From Syngnathus acus (taxonomy: Eukaryota; Chordata; Actinopteri; Syngnathiformes; Syngnathidae), in the NCBI RefSeq assembly GCF_901709675.1, contig NC_051107.1, positions 4,530,001 to 4,594,000 of the forward strand: a stretch of DNA of 64,000 bases, written 5' to 3'. Below are positions 15,501 to 26,905 of this stretch, piece by piece (the first letter of the stretch is position 1; each line of letters opens with the position of its first letter). The position numbers and the translations under genes are program-made. The notes under the pieces were generated by a model, which worked only from the letters and a program-made list of their open reading frames with translations, had not been told where the DNA came from and searched no databases.

Positions 15501-18500
15501 CGGAATTGCCAAACGTTTGTCAAACGTACTGCTCAATACCCAGAAACAGAAATCAATTGACATTTGATTAGATTTCGGGATTGATTACTTAAGTTCTATT
15601 CTAAGCTAACTGGTCACCGACATTAAAAGTCTACTTTAAAAAATATGCTTTGAAAATAAAAAAAAAACAATGATCTCAAAAGACGTCATTTCAAGTTATC
15701 CTTAAAACATTTAAAAATAATAATAATAATAAAAATAGTAATTATTATTATTATAAAATAAAAAAATTAAAAAATTAGAAAATAACAATAATAAAATACT
15801 ATTATTAGTATTATGATCAGATTCTTGACTCGAGGGGCTTTTGCACCAGCGTAGAATTATTATGTTGGAGGGAAAGGATCAGAGGGGGATATGCACTTTA
15901 ATCATCAGAGGTGAGAAAGAGAGAAAAAGATGGGAGGGGGCGTTGTTGCCACGGTAACGGGCATGGTGAAAACATGCATGCCCGCACGCACTTTATTCAT
16001 TTGACTATTTGGCCAATCAGATAGGAGGATTTTAGTCTGAATGTCTCGAAGGCAGAGGTTAATTGCGAGCTTTTGTGATGTGAAATGTTGAATCTTAACA
16101 GCACGAGCCGCGGTAATGAATCAGGAAAAATTCTCTCCATTCGAAAAAAAAAATATTTCACCATTTCCAGGTTAGCGTGACGGGTGTTATAGACTTCATA
16201 AACGCAGAGAAGCATTTCAAAGTCCCCTAAAGCACTTCGAGGGAAGTACACAAAATAAAGTAGGAAATTAAAGCGGCAAATTAGAGAACCAAAATAGTTC
16301 CACCCTGGAATCGATGTACTTTGCAATGTAATTGCTTTTCTTTAATGGCTTCGAGGTGTTTGGCGGACGCCCGCAAACTAAACACCGAGATGAAAACAAT
16401 ACAAAAAGTTTCCTGTTCAAATAATGCAAATTACAAGCATGGCTAAATGCGTCACAAACAAAACAAAAAAAAAAGCGACAAGCAAACAGGAACCGTTCCA
16501 ACACAGTTAACTATAGAAACCCGCCCGAAAATGGCGACGGGAACTACGGGAGGGATGCCGAAATGAAAAAGAACCAGCTGAGTACACAATGAGCCTGCTG
16601 CCACTGTGAGTGTGTTGTTGTGTGTGAGTGTAATGAAGGTTCCTCTTCACTGCAGGCCACACGGCCCCAAGAGGATGTTTGGATGGCACTCCTGGCAGAC
16701 ACATGGTGTTCTCAGTTGTCAAGGTTGATTAGATACGGGATGAAAGTGATTCCCTCGCCTCTCCTCGGTGACTGGCCACAGCGACGGGAGTGTGTATGTG
16801 TGTGTGTGTGTGTGTGCCAAATATAACTAAAATTACTGATCACATCGTATTCATTCATGTCAAGGTAGTAAGGTCAAAATAATCCAGTATATTGCACATA
16901 AAAAAAAGTGAAATACAACTGAACTGAACTCAGAATTGAACTCACCTCCTCCACCGTCCTTCTCCTCCTCCTCGATGCTGTTCTTGATTCCGTCGTACTC
17001 CTCGTCGATGTTCTGGTTGCCTCGTATCTGGCTGAGGACGCGTCGGGCCTTCTGGGTGAGTCCGCGTTGGATCAACCAACGAGGGCTCTCGGGCAGGAAG
17101 AGGAAGCCCACAAATTGGAGCACGGCGGGCAGAACCGATAAGCCCAGCATGTACCTGGCCGAGCGGAAACAACGCCTTCAGAATTGTTCTATTGTAATCC
17201 CGCGGGAAGCTTTCAACTGGTGGCGAGCTGTTTCCTTGCGAGCAACGGGTGGCTCATTAATATTAAACCCTGGGGGAGAAATGTCAAGGCTTAATTTAGA
17301 CCCTGGAAATCGCCTTAACATTGACCCTGCCATTTAACGTACAGAATAACGGATATTATAGGCTACACAACAAACTGGTGTAACCAGTTTCGAAATCAGA
17401 GACCAGTAAAACTGTTCAAATATTTTAGAAAGATCAATAGTAATAAAAAAAATATTATCTCTATTTTATAACGTGTAAATTGTAATTTTATTTTTATTTT
17501 ATATATATTTATTTTATTTTTCATTTTAATAATGACATTTTGCAAAACTAACTTCACGGGCCGCATAAAATGATGCGGCGGGCTGTATCTGGGCCCCCGA
17601 GCCTCGAGTTTGACACCAATGAATTAGCCCAATTCACAAATACATTGATGTGGAACCTTAATTTAACAATTTAAAATACCCCCAAAATTTGAAAAACATC
17701 TATTGGCCCGGAAGCAAGTCGACTGTGTTCACTCCCACAACGGCGCAGTTCCTAACTGAAAATACCCAGCAAAAAAAAAAAAAAAGTTGGACTCCATTTG
17801 GCGCTAAACTCGAGCTGGGTACGTAAATAGGGCGCTGGATATTAAATCCAAACTACAAAGTAACAATTTGCAGAACAGACGTAACCCAACACACACTCAA
17901 AGCTGAATCACTGAACGATTGTCGCGAGAGGAAAATTGCTCTGAAAACCTCTTTGCGTGCACTTAAGCACACAATCAAAGTTCAACAAAGAGTGTTCTTG
18001 GAAATCCCCCAAATTGGTCGACAGTCAAGTACAAGATAGGGAGACTAATTGAAAGGGTGGGGGAGAGGGGTGGGGGGCGGTCGTGAAAATGAAAAGTAGT
18101 GCTGACACGAGCGACTAAATCTCAACACAAAAAGACTTATCATCTCTGCAGGAATCAACTTATAATTCAGGAATGATTCTAATCGTCCATATCGGACGTG
18201 AAGAGGAAATGACGGTTTTTATCTACGCTGACATTTCACAACTCAGAATGGGTGGGGGTAAAACATATCAGATAAAAAGTATGTGCTGATGTGGCAATTC
18301 TCTGCCTCGTGGATACGTTGACATTTGAGTCCCGAGGGAGACCTTCTGGCATTTGATATGTCATATATCGGGGCACCCCCCCCCCGGTTTGAGAGGATTC
18401 GGTTCTGACCTCCATCCGTCACGCTGCACGTAGCTGAAGGCGCCGTCCACCAGACTGGCGGTAAACTGGCCGGCGGTGATGAAGAGGGTGTTGACCGTCA

Positions 18501-21218
18501 CTAGTTGACCGCGTAGGTGCGGCGGCGAGGCCTCGGCGATGTAGACGGGTACCGTCATGGAGGCGATGCCTGACAAAGACAGGGAAGAGAGTTGGCTATC
18601 TGTTGCTATGGCGACGCCGTCTCTGGAAATCAGCCAGGACTAACAAATACAAGAATGGGAAGGGGATTTGAGACCCTCGAGGACCAGATTTGGACGCCCC
18701 TTGGCTGAGCTAACAATTGGCTAAGCTACTTTATCTGACACCAAGTCGACTAGCATACCGCGCTAGCAACCGGAAAGTTTTTGTTAAGTCAAAGAATCAC
18801 CAGACTGGAATTTGTATTCTATCTTCTTTCCCGCTTTTCACCTCCCGTCACCCTTCTTTTCATTTCGTTCAGATTCCGCGGCGGACCGCCCGTTACCAGC
18901 CAGACGTTGACTAATGATGGTGTCCGTTTCGCTTCTTTTCCGAGAGCAAAACACGTACAAGCCAATACCGCTGCCGCCGGTAGAAAGGTCAAAAGTCACT
19001 TGACATTTTCGGCGGTGGTAAACAAGAGAGAGTAGAGCTGTCTCTTCGTGGAACAGCAGCATTCATCCGTTTTCTGCTTTGATTCTATTAAGCTCTTGCT
19101 GGATGTATCTAATTAGGATTCCGAGACAAGGCAGACAAAAAAAAAAAAACTAGCCGAAACGCTCCGGGATGAAGAAGTCGTCAAATCGACAATGGAGGAG
19201 AAAACCCGCCCCTGAGTGGTGATTTAATAAAAATAGGATCTTATGTCCGGTCCTAATCAAATTCGGGAAGAATTTTGTCTCAAACAGAATTTCAATGAAA
19301 TATATCTCTAGGCTGATAAAGCTCATCAGTACGGCGCTAATATATATCGTTCTATGCAGAGGAAAAATAATATATGACTGTGAGTATGTTTATGTTGCTA
19401 CACCTTTGCTTAAAAAGTCAACATAGATGTGATTAGCATTAAGCTAGCAAACGGAAAGGCTAAGCTATGTGTTTTTAGGTGCATTTTTAGCAATTTAAGC
19501 TATTAGCAATTAGTGTCACGGTTGTTTTGTTCATTTCCCCAATTTGTGTTCCTCCACATGCACACCTCATCATTTATTCAAAGTATGCAAATCTACCGTT
19601 AAGATCATCGACTCCTTTCAAGATGGCGACATTATTAATTTCTTGTCAATCACGGGAACATGCGAACACACCGTACGTGCTCGTTGAAAAGGTCATTTCA
19701 CAATAAGTGACCAGGGGATGACTAACCAGAGGGGAGCAAATCGAGACGAGCAGGACTTGTGACATTTCCTGGTTGGATAAACAGTTTTGCCTGATTTTTT
19801 TGAGGCTAGCCCAGTTCAGAAATGCTAAGATGTTGTCGTCTAGGTTTTGTCATGTAAATGTGAGAATGCAATTGACAGTCTGGGGTCAGAATAATAGCGC
19901 GCCATGAAAAATGTTTCCCTAATAGCATCTCCGGCGGCTAATTGCGGTGGCAGAATGTATTTCCTGTTCCATCAGGATATGCGTAATAAACGCATCTGCA
20001 ACTGGAAGATGTTGATGAAAAGGAGAACTGGCAAAATGAGTGGATTAGGTGGAAATCATTTGGTGAGGAGATTGTAATAATGTTATAATTTGATGTTTAA
20101 TTCCAATCAGTATAATTGATTAAATATTCTAAGAAATAATAAATATATATTAATATACAGTATAAATGTAATTTTATTCATTTTATTCCATAATTTTTAC
20201 AATTAAACTAATTTAAAAAAACAAACAATGAATGAAATTGGTTCCGTGACGTGTTTGTCATTTGTATGCAGAATTAGCGCCCCCTTGTGGAGACACTCTA
20301 AGGTAAGTTAAATGTAATTTGTTGTTATATTTAATGGGGCGGGGGTGCTTTGCACTTCCTACCTGCACCTCTTAAGCAAGAGACATTCAAATGATTTGGG
20401 GGGGGTCAAGGGGCAAAGATGGGGTGCCACTTGTATTCATAACTAGGAGCGCCACTGCATACGTCTTTTCGTATCTTTTACTGATTCATTGCAAAATGTT
20501 TTGGATTGTTTTGTTGGTGACTCTATACATGACAATCAACTTGTCAATTTGGAATCTATTTGAGCAACTTTTGTTTTAACTTTGCAACATTTCACTAGAC
20601 TTATATAACAAAGAGTTCATGTGCAACAAGGTTCTCACCGAGCCCCAGTCCGACGATAAGCCTCCCCGCCAGGAGCACCTCTTTCCCAGGGGCGGTACTG
20701 AGCACGATGCCGCCGACGGTGAAGAAGAAGCTGGCCAGCAGGATGCACACCCGACGCCCGAAGAGCCCGTTGAGGAAGGCGCCGAGGAGGGCGGCGACGG
20801 CGGCCGCGGCCACAGTACTTGAGATGAGCACCTCCTGCCACAAGGCGCTCAGCTCCATCTGCCTCTTGAGGAGCAGCATGGCCCCGGAGATCACCCCGGT
20901 GTCGTAGCCGAACAGGAACCCGCCCAGAGCGGAGAAGGCGGACAGCACGTAGACGAAGCCCGGCGTGACATCCTGCATGAACTGCTTGCGCGCAGCTCTC
21001 TCCAGGTCCCCGGTGGAGGCGGCGGAAGAGGAAGAAGCCACCGGGGCGCCACCGCTGGAGGAGGAGGACGCGGCCACCTGCAGGCTACTGATGCTGGCGT
21101 TGGATGGAGCCTTGATGAGAGTCCGCTCTCCTCCGTCGTTCGCCTTCCTCCAGCGCTCACCCATGAGGTTGCTCATACTCCGCAGGTTGTAATCATGGTC
21201 CGCCTGCTTGCGCGACAT
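8033..21218 (-). CDS. slc2a13: proton/myo-inositol cotransporter (HMIT), sugar porter family
   Basis: Ten exons: 21218-20639, 18569-18410, 17154-16946, 12091-11983, 9558-9395, 9331-9211, 9151-9026, 8931-8813, 8741-8589, 8259-8033. They give 655 aa (human about 648). Sugar-porter marks in order: [10 protein letters not shown] in TM1, GRR after TM2, PESPRWL after TM6, QQLSGIN in TM7 (exon 4), VERVGRRKL after TM8, and [15 protein letters not shown] after TM12. The long Cys-rich extracellular loop between TM9 and TM10 (exons 6-8) is typical of HMIT. The N-terminus is rich in Ser and Ala and less conserved. The C-terminus [14 protein letters not shown] is nearly identical to the human one. It is a 12-TM symporter of myo-inositol with protons, mainly neuronal in mammals. 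The exon 9 donor starts GTCAGC, which is weak, but the junction matches the mammalian protein. Introns 1-4 hold most of the 13-kb span. Confidence 0.95.
9559..11982 (-). other. slc2a13 intron 4, no gene content
   Basis: No coding or RNA gene is recognised. It contains a (GT)n tract near 10195-10216, a long AAAAT/AAATG pentanucleotide array (10971-11203), a (CA)n run near 11529-11550 and several poly(A) or poly(T) runs. Open frames across the pentamer array encode Phe/Ile-rich repeats and are artefacts. Confidence 0.8.
10971..11203. repeat. pentanucleotide microsatellite (TAAAA/TGAAA)n
   Basis: About 230 bp of near-perfect 5-bp periodicity. An almost pure TAAAA core near 11081-11135 is flanked by blocks in which every first or second unit is TGAAA. 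The ordered alternation suggests past expansion of mixed two-unit blocks rather than random point mutation. Confidence 0.95.
12081..12647. repeat. three-copy tandem repeat overlapping the slc2a13 exon 4 acceptor
   Basis: Copies begin at about 12081, 12238 and 12439, each with the box GGGCCAT.TGGAGACGTACAAATTTGCA. Each continues with an AT-rich microsatellite of variable length and ends in CTGTCCATGGTGCTGATTGCTCT. Unit length is about 157-208 bp, and most of the difference lies in the internal AAATAT/AAAT tracts. The first copy contains the functional splice acceptor and the first bases of exon 4. In copies 2 and 3 the acceptor AG has become AT. Confidence 0.92.
12092..16945 (-). other. slc2a13 intron 3, no gene content
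   Basis: A 4.85-kb intron. Apart from the tandem repeat at its start, it holds a G10 run near 12836-12845, a (CA)n at 12961-12985, AT-rich tracts at 15715-15812 and a (GT)n near 16793-16816. No exon with matching phase or homology was found. Confidence 0.75.
17155..18409 (-). other. slc2a13 intron 2 with a dispersed repeat
   Basis: The intron carries one copy (about 17400-17622) of a repeat seen again at 23430-23685. A poly(A) run lies near 17772. The rest is unremarkable single-copy-looking sequence. Confidence 0.7.
17400..17622 (+). repeat. dispersed repeat, copy 1 (hAT-end-like terminus)
   Basis: An AT-rich body is followed by a GC-rich tail with the core AAAATGATGCGGCGGGC, then a GGCCCCCGAGC-type box and a TTTGACACC end. 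The same order occurs at 23430-23685 in the same orientation. The tail resembles the ends of non-autonomous hAT-type elements common in vertebrates; that class assignment is inference. Confidence 0.6.
18570..20638 (-). other. slc2a13 intron 1, no gene content
   Basis: The intron contains AT-rich stretches (20080-20220), a CTCF-like core at 20277-20290 and a repeat end near 20384-20462. No coding exon was found. Confidence 0.7.
20384..20462. repeat. dispersed repeat end (CAGTGGCG..CTAGG family), copy 1
   Basis: Read on the minus strand, the segment begins GCAGTGGCGCTCCTAG and continues toward a GTGGCACCCC box. The plus strand at 22287-22345 has the related order CACTGGCGGAGCTAGG ... GGGGTGGCC. 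The two look like terminal parts of one repeat family in opposite orientations. The class is not identified. Confidence 0.45.
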
Positions 21219-21648
21219 CAGGGATGCGCAACTCCAAACACTTGACTAAGCGACGCTTTTGCTTCGCTGCACTTTCGAATATCAACTGAGCGGACGGAGC
21301 TGCAGCAAAGTTGCGCGCATCTCCTCCCTGTGGTCCTGATGAGAGACGGAGAAGACAAGGAGGAGCGGAGCAGAGCACTTCGTCACCGTAGCGTCGGCGT
21401 GACGCAAGGATGTCTTATTTTCAACCGAGAGTGGGGCGAGGGGAACCAAGTCTTTGTCTGATGCCAAAATAGAAACAGCACGTGGCGTCAAAACTCTAAA
21501 AATAGTCTCATTTAGGATTCACCTCGTATTTTTCTTAACACGTTAATACAAGTTTTTAATAACACAAATCAAAGTGTTAATCATGTTTGTTAATTATTAG
21601 TCAAATTCTTTAAAGGAGATTGTGGCGTTATTTTGACGCGTGAGGGCA

Positions 21649-21838
21649 CTGCCCCCTAGCGGACGTGGTGGATTGTTACCAGGATTTCATAATAATATAT
21701 CTAATTTTATATCTATATTTTTTAATATTCTGACTAAACATACCAGTTAGTCATCAACATGCCCCCTAGCGGACGTGGTAAATTGTTACCAGGATTTCAT
21801 AATCATATATATCATTTTATATTTATATTCTGACTAAA
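21649..21838. repeat. two-copy tandem duplication
   Basis: Two copies, 21651-21738 and 21761-21838, start GCCCCCTAGCGGACGTGGT and run through TTGTTACCAGGATTTCATAAT and an AT-rich tail to CTGACTAAA. The second copy is slightly shorter in the AT tail. Each copy starts with a CTCF-like half core. Confidence 0.85.
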
Positions 21839-22286
21839 TTAGGTAACTCTAAATGGCGTCCATGATTCTAGCAAAAAGCCTTTCTGTCCCTCATACTTAT
21901 CATCATTATTGTCTGCCCACTCTCATATTGATTGGTCCTGACACGCAGTCCGAGTAATCTCCGCGGACATGCGGCGTGGCTATACGACGACCGCCGAATG
22001 ACATAAATGCACTCTGGAGCCAAGACAATCAGCGTGCGGACCGCTGAGTGCGAAAATGGAGAATGGGGCTTGATAATGGGCCATGATTGGGCCTGTCTAG
22101 GAGTGGCAGGGCTAAAATGGGAAGCGGAACTACAGTAACCTTTTGACGCTGTCGTGCTTAGGATGAGACAAGATTAAATAAGGCTAAATTGGACGTGATT
22201 TGCCTCGAATGTTTCCAAAAGGTTACTGTAAGTTTATCAAGCACCACTTACTGCAAAAAAAGCTGAATAAAGATTTACATACAGTA

Positions 22287-22430
22287 CATTCACTGGCGGA
22301 GCTAGGATTTTTCTCCATGGGGTGGCCAAGGGGTCTGCAAAACATTTTTGTCGTTTTTACAAACCTAAAAAATTCTGAAAAAAAATCTAATAAACATTCA
22401 GTTCGTGTACTCTATACAAGACGTGGTTAA
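22287..22430. repeat. dispersed repeat end (CACTGGCGGAGCTAGG family), copy 2
   Basis: It starts CACTGGCGGAGCTAGG and continues through GGGGTGGCCAAGGGG into an AT-rich tail. See the inverted relative near 20384-20462. The downstream boundary is not clear. Confidence 0.45.
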
Positions 22431-23301
22431 ATGTGGAAAACAATTCACAGAAGTGACCCAAAAGTCAAATATGCTGTTTTAAAATTAAAAGAATAGAAGA
22501 ATTCGGACTTCGCACCACTAGGCGTATCTCACCGATTCATTCAAAATAATCCCTCCAATCTGCATTTTATGACTGGAGTTGATCCTACACGATATGGAAG
22601 CGTGATTGGATTAAGTATGAGATAGCCATTGTTAGGATTGATCAATAGGGCAGGAAGACTTTGATCCGGCACGGGGGGGAAACACCCTGCCTTACAAAAG
22701 CGACTCTTCTCCACGAGAGGAAGGCATTTGAGTTTGAGAAAACAGCAAAGTAAAAGACACACGTGGGCTTTGTAAATAAACTTTGCTTCACGCTGCTGCC
22801 GTTTGTTGTGCTGTGTATTTGTGAGTGAAGTTCACAGGGGGGGGTGTAAAACCCCGGTTGTTTGCTCCGAGTCTTCCTGGGCTGGACCTTACCCAGGTAG
22901 AGCCATCTTTTTTTTTTTCTGTGTGTGAAAGAGTACGTCGGAGGGGCTGGGTTTTTTTTTCTTCCTCCATTAACATGATCAACAAGCGTGCATGAGTGCT
23001 TAGGTTACTGATTACAGGTGATGTTATAATTTGAGATAAGGTTCGAGTCCAGGCGCAAAGTCCTGCCAGGTACAACGAGTCTGCAGTTCTTGTTCACATC
23101 CCTCTTTGGAGCGCTGCTGCTTCTCAGGGTAAGATTTTTGCTTTCTAATTATGCAAAAAGAAGGACTCATCAAGAATCATCACTAGAAAATTTCCATGTT
23201 CAGTTGTTGAAAGTTGATTAGTTTACGATCGAAGCGTGAATTAATTTTTTTAGTCAAAGGAAAATGTTTTCACACAGGTTGCGTGAAAACACGGCAGCAT
23301 C

Positions 23302-26300
23302 ATGAGTGTAGAGTCCACCAAGCCGCGTGATGCTCGCTGCTCCAAGCTCAAGGTTAGTGCAAACAGACTCACAGGCTTGTTTAAATATCAAACTTGCACG
23401 ATTGCTTCACTGAGGAAAGTCTCGTGCGCACTATTGCAAAAAAACAACAACATGATTCGATTTTGAATGTGATTTTGGATATTTAAAAATGAAATATTGA
23501 AATCAAATATTTGAAAATAAAAATTATTTAAGAAAAAATGAATGGTAATAAAAATTGTTAACAATATCCCTATTTTTTTTAAAAGTGAATTGACGTGAAT
23601 TTGATGCACAATTTGTCTTTGCGGGCCACCTAAAATGATGCGGCGGGCCGTATCTGGCCCCCGGGCTTTGACTTTGACACCTTTAAAGAATCCACCGTTT
23701 ACCGTATTACGTCTTTTTACGTACCGAATAATATCGTGACTGTTCTCCAGCTCTTTCTGGCCTCGATGGCCTTTGCGTACTTCGCCAAAGCTTTTGGTGG
23801 CGCCTACATGAAGAGCTCAATCACCCAGATTGAAAGACGCTTTGACATCCCCAGCTCTCTCATCGGGGTGATCGACGGCAGCTTCGAGATAGGTTAGTCC
23901 GCTCGTTTCTTTTTTAAATTGAAAAACCACCACTATCATACTAACGACGCTTCTTCTCTTAAAGGAAACTTATTGGTAATCGCCTTCGTGAGCTACTTCG
24001 GCGCTAAGCTCCATCGTCCCAGACTGATTGCGATTGGCTGCTTGATCATGGCTGGTGGCTCCTTCCTCATTAGTCTTCCTCACTTTCTTCAGGGCCCGTC
24101 AGTACGCACTTTTGTCTAAAAATGGTCTTATATTCAAAAGACTGACCCCGTCTATTTTTGTAGGTATAAATACGAGACCAGTATGACTCACGGTACCGAT
24201 ACCAACGGTACCGAGAGCATCACGCCATGTTCGTCCAACCGTAGTTTGACCGACGACGAACCGGATTTAGCAGCCCGAGCAGGTAAAGCAGATGGCGAGC
24301 GATCACTTACAATATCAATAACTTCCTGTTTTCAATCTTATTTAGATTGTGAGAAAGCTGCCGGTTCGTCCATGTGGGTTTATGTGTTCCTTGGGAACAT
24401 GCTGCGAGGGATTGGCGAGACCCCCATCATGCCTCTGGGAGTTTCCTACCTGGATGATTTTTCCAAAGAAGAGAACACACCTTTCTATTTGGGTTCGTTA
24501 TGAGTCGCTAATATTACGGAATTTCAAGTTGCTACTATGACAAAAGGTCAATTATGCAATATTCTTACGTATGCCAGCCTGCATCCATACGACGGGAATT
24601 CTAGGCCCCATGTTTGGCTACATGATGGGATCCTTCCTCGCCAAGATCTACGTGGACATTGGATTCGTAAATTTAGGTACTCTTTAACCCACGGTCTTCG
24701 GAGTCCACGTTCACGCCATGCTCAATAAAGAGGCTCAAAAACCAGTTAACCTTTCTCGTTCCCAGATAGCGTGACCATCAACTACAAGGACTCCCGCTGG
24801 GTCGGGGCATGGTGGTTGGGCTTCATCGTTACTGGCACGATTATTTCGCTCTCCAGTATCCCCTTCTGGTTCCTGCCCAAGTCTCTTCCCAAGCAGGGGA
24901 AGGAGGACCAGAGCAAAAGTCTAGAACTCAACGCAGATGCAGAGCAGGATCATTTCCTCACGGATCAGGATCACGAAGAGAAAGAAATGACGTTCGCGGA
25001 GATGGCTAAAGGTAGCGTGCGGTCTTACAAAAAACATTGGACAAGAAATTTGAGATATTTGGAGGATTTGCATGTTCAATTATTAACTGATAGAATCCAT
25101 TGACCATGCAATCTGGACAAAAGTTGAATGACCTTGGAAATTATATCAGAGTTCAGTTGTGGATACTTAGATAAGTCAAAACGTTTCTGGGACAAAATGA
25201 TGTAACAACCTCAATCTTCTAGAAGATACAATGCAGTGACCGGTCAATCCGGTTCTTGAGTATCATGCTCTTTTCAGATTTCATTCCATCTTTGAGGAGA
25301 CTCTTCAGAAACAGCATTTATTCCTTGATGATCCTCACCTACCTGGTGGCCGTCAACGGTTTCATGGGCATGATCACCTTCAAGCCAAAGTTCATGGAGC
25401 AAATCTACGGCCAGTCGGCCTCCAAGGCCATTTTCGTCATAGGTAGAGTCCACACAGGATGCAAGCTAAAGGGAACAATGATGTTATTGAAGGGAAGTGT
25501 GATTGTGTTTCTCAGTTAAAGTCATTGTTGGGTAACACTTATTTGGGTCGGTGGCGAGAAATGAAGGAATTCAATTCAAAACTCTACAATTCCTTTCTGC
25601 AGGTATATTCAACTTGCCGGCAGTGGCCTTGGGGATCATTACCGGAGGTTTCGTTCTGAAGCGTTTCAAACTGGGCGTGATCGGGGCGGCCAGGGTTTCC
25701 ATAACGGCGTCAGTCGCCTCCTTTTGTCTGCTGGTCGTGCAGGTCTTCCTTCGTTGCGAGAACGCCGAAGTGGCCGGCCTCACCGTTACGTATGAAGGGT
25801 GAGTGACAAGGACAGTACATTTGAGCTATGAACAAATGTGCCGCCATCTAGTGGTCGATAGTGGGATAACCCCTTCCGGTAAAGGAAAAATTACAACATA
25901 GCTATAATAATCCAACAAAACTGCTGTTGGCGGCGTCATAAAATCAATTATCTCCAGAGTCCCGGATTTATCCTACGAGCCGCAGACATTGTTGTCCCAA
26001 TGCAACGCCGGCTGTTCTTGCTCGATGAAGCAGTGGGATCCGGTCTGCGCCTACAACGGGATGACGTACGCCTCACCCTGCCTGGCTGGGTGTCAAACGT
26101 CCTCGGGCACTGGAAAGGAGATGGTATGAGAGAAAGGGTTGCCATGACAACAGCCAACATCAGTTTACACTTCGGTTCCTCTTAGGTGTTCCATAACTGC
26201 TCCTGTGTTAGCCAAATGATCCGTCCGAGTCAAAATACGTCAGCGGTGTTGGGCCAGTGTTCCAGGAAAAGCGACTGCGACCGGATTTTTAAAATCTACA

Positions 26301-26905
26301 TGGCTCTGTCCGTGGTTGGTTCCTTCATATCGGCGTGCGGAGGCACCCCGGGGTACATCGTGATGCTCAGGTCCATACAACGAGACTTGAAGGCTCTGGC
26401 TTTAGGAATGCAGACGTTGATCGTAAGGACTCTGGGTGAGTACGGGGTCACGTTTCTGTCGGCTCTCGTGTCGTAAATACACCGGGAAAGTCAAGGTCTG
26501 TGAATCTTTTCCAGGTGGGATACCTCCGCCGATATATTTTGGGGCTCTGATTGACCGGACCTGTTTGAAGTGGGGTACCAAGCAGTGCGGGGGCCGCGGC
26601 GCATGTCGATTTTACGATGCCGATGCGTTCAGGTACTGTGACATTTTGAGGCAAAATCTAAAACGGATCATTTTTACAAGGAAATATATTCCAGGTGGAG
26701 GTTCATGGGGTTGATCACTGGACTGTACTTCCTGTCCAACATGATGTGGGGAGGCTTGTACCGGAAAATTGTGCAGAGGCAGAAGAAGTTGGCATTGAGG
26801 GAGCGAGCCAAGGAAAAAGAACGAGAGGAGAACAGAGTGAACGGACATGCTAAGATCAACATAGCCCAAAACAAAGACGACACAGAAAAGGAGAGTACCA
26901 TTTAA
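23302..26905 (+). CDS. slco1c1: solute carrier organic anion transporter 1 family, SLCO1C1-like (copy A)
   Basis: Thirteen coding exons: 23302-23352, 23751-23892, 23965-24097, 24164-24282, 24346-24492, 24578-24676, 24766-25011, 25278-25442, 25603-25798, 25958-26123, 26186-26435, 26515-26632, 26695-26905; 680 aa. A 5' non-coding exon ending at 23128 is likely. The OATP superfamily signature D-S-RW-V-GAWW lies at residues 239-247. A Cys-rich Kazal-like extracellular loop covers about 440-515, and 12 membrane segments are expected. Residues 56-85 match human OATP1C1 closely ([24 protein letters not shown]). OATP1C1 carries thyroxine and steroid conjugates at the blood-brain barrier; substrates here are inferred. 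The C-terminus ESTI fits a class I PDZ ligand, as does the KETQL end of human OATP1C1. Exon 11 (250 bp) equals exons 11 and 12 of copy B fused (185+65), so one intron is missing. Confidence 0.9.
23430..23685 (+). repeat. dispersed repeat, copy 2 (hAT-end-like terminus) in slco1 copy A intron 1
   Basis: AT-rich body, then AAAATGATGCGGCGGGCCG, a CTGGCCCCCGGGC box and a TTTGACACC end, parallel to 17400-17622. It fills most of the 398-bp first coding intron. Confidence 0.6.

Larger units (their letters stand above)
21219..23277. other. intergenic region between slc2a13 and the slco1 pair
   Basis: It holds the slc2a13 promoter (GC-rich, 21219-21420), a short tandem duplication (21649-21838), a repeat end (22287-22430) and the presumed 5' non-coding exon of the next gene, with a donor at 23128/23129 and an acceptor before 23278. 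No coding gene is seen. This gap is also where two gene blocks that are separate in human meet. Confidence 0.6.
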
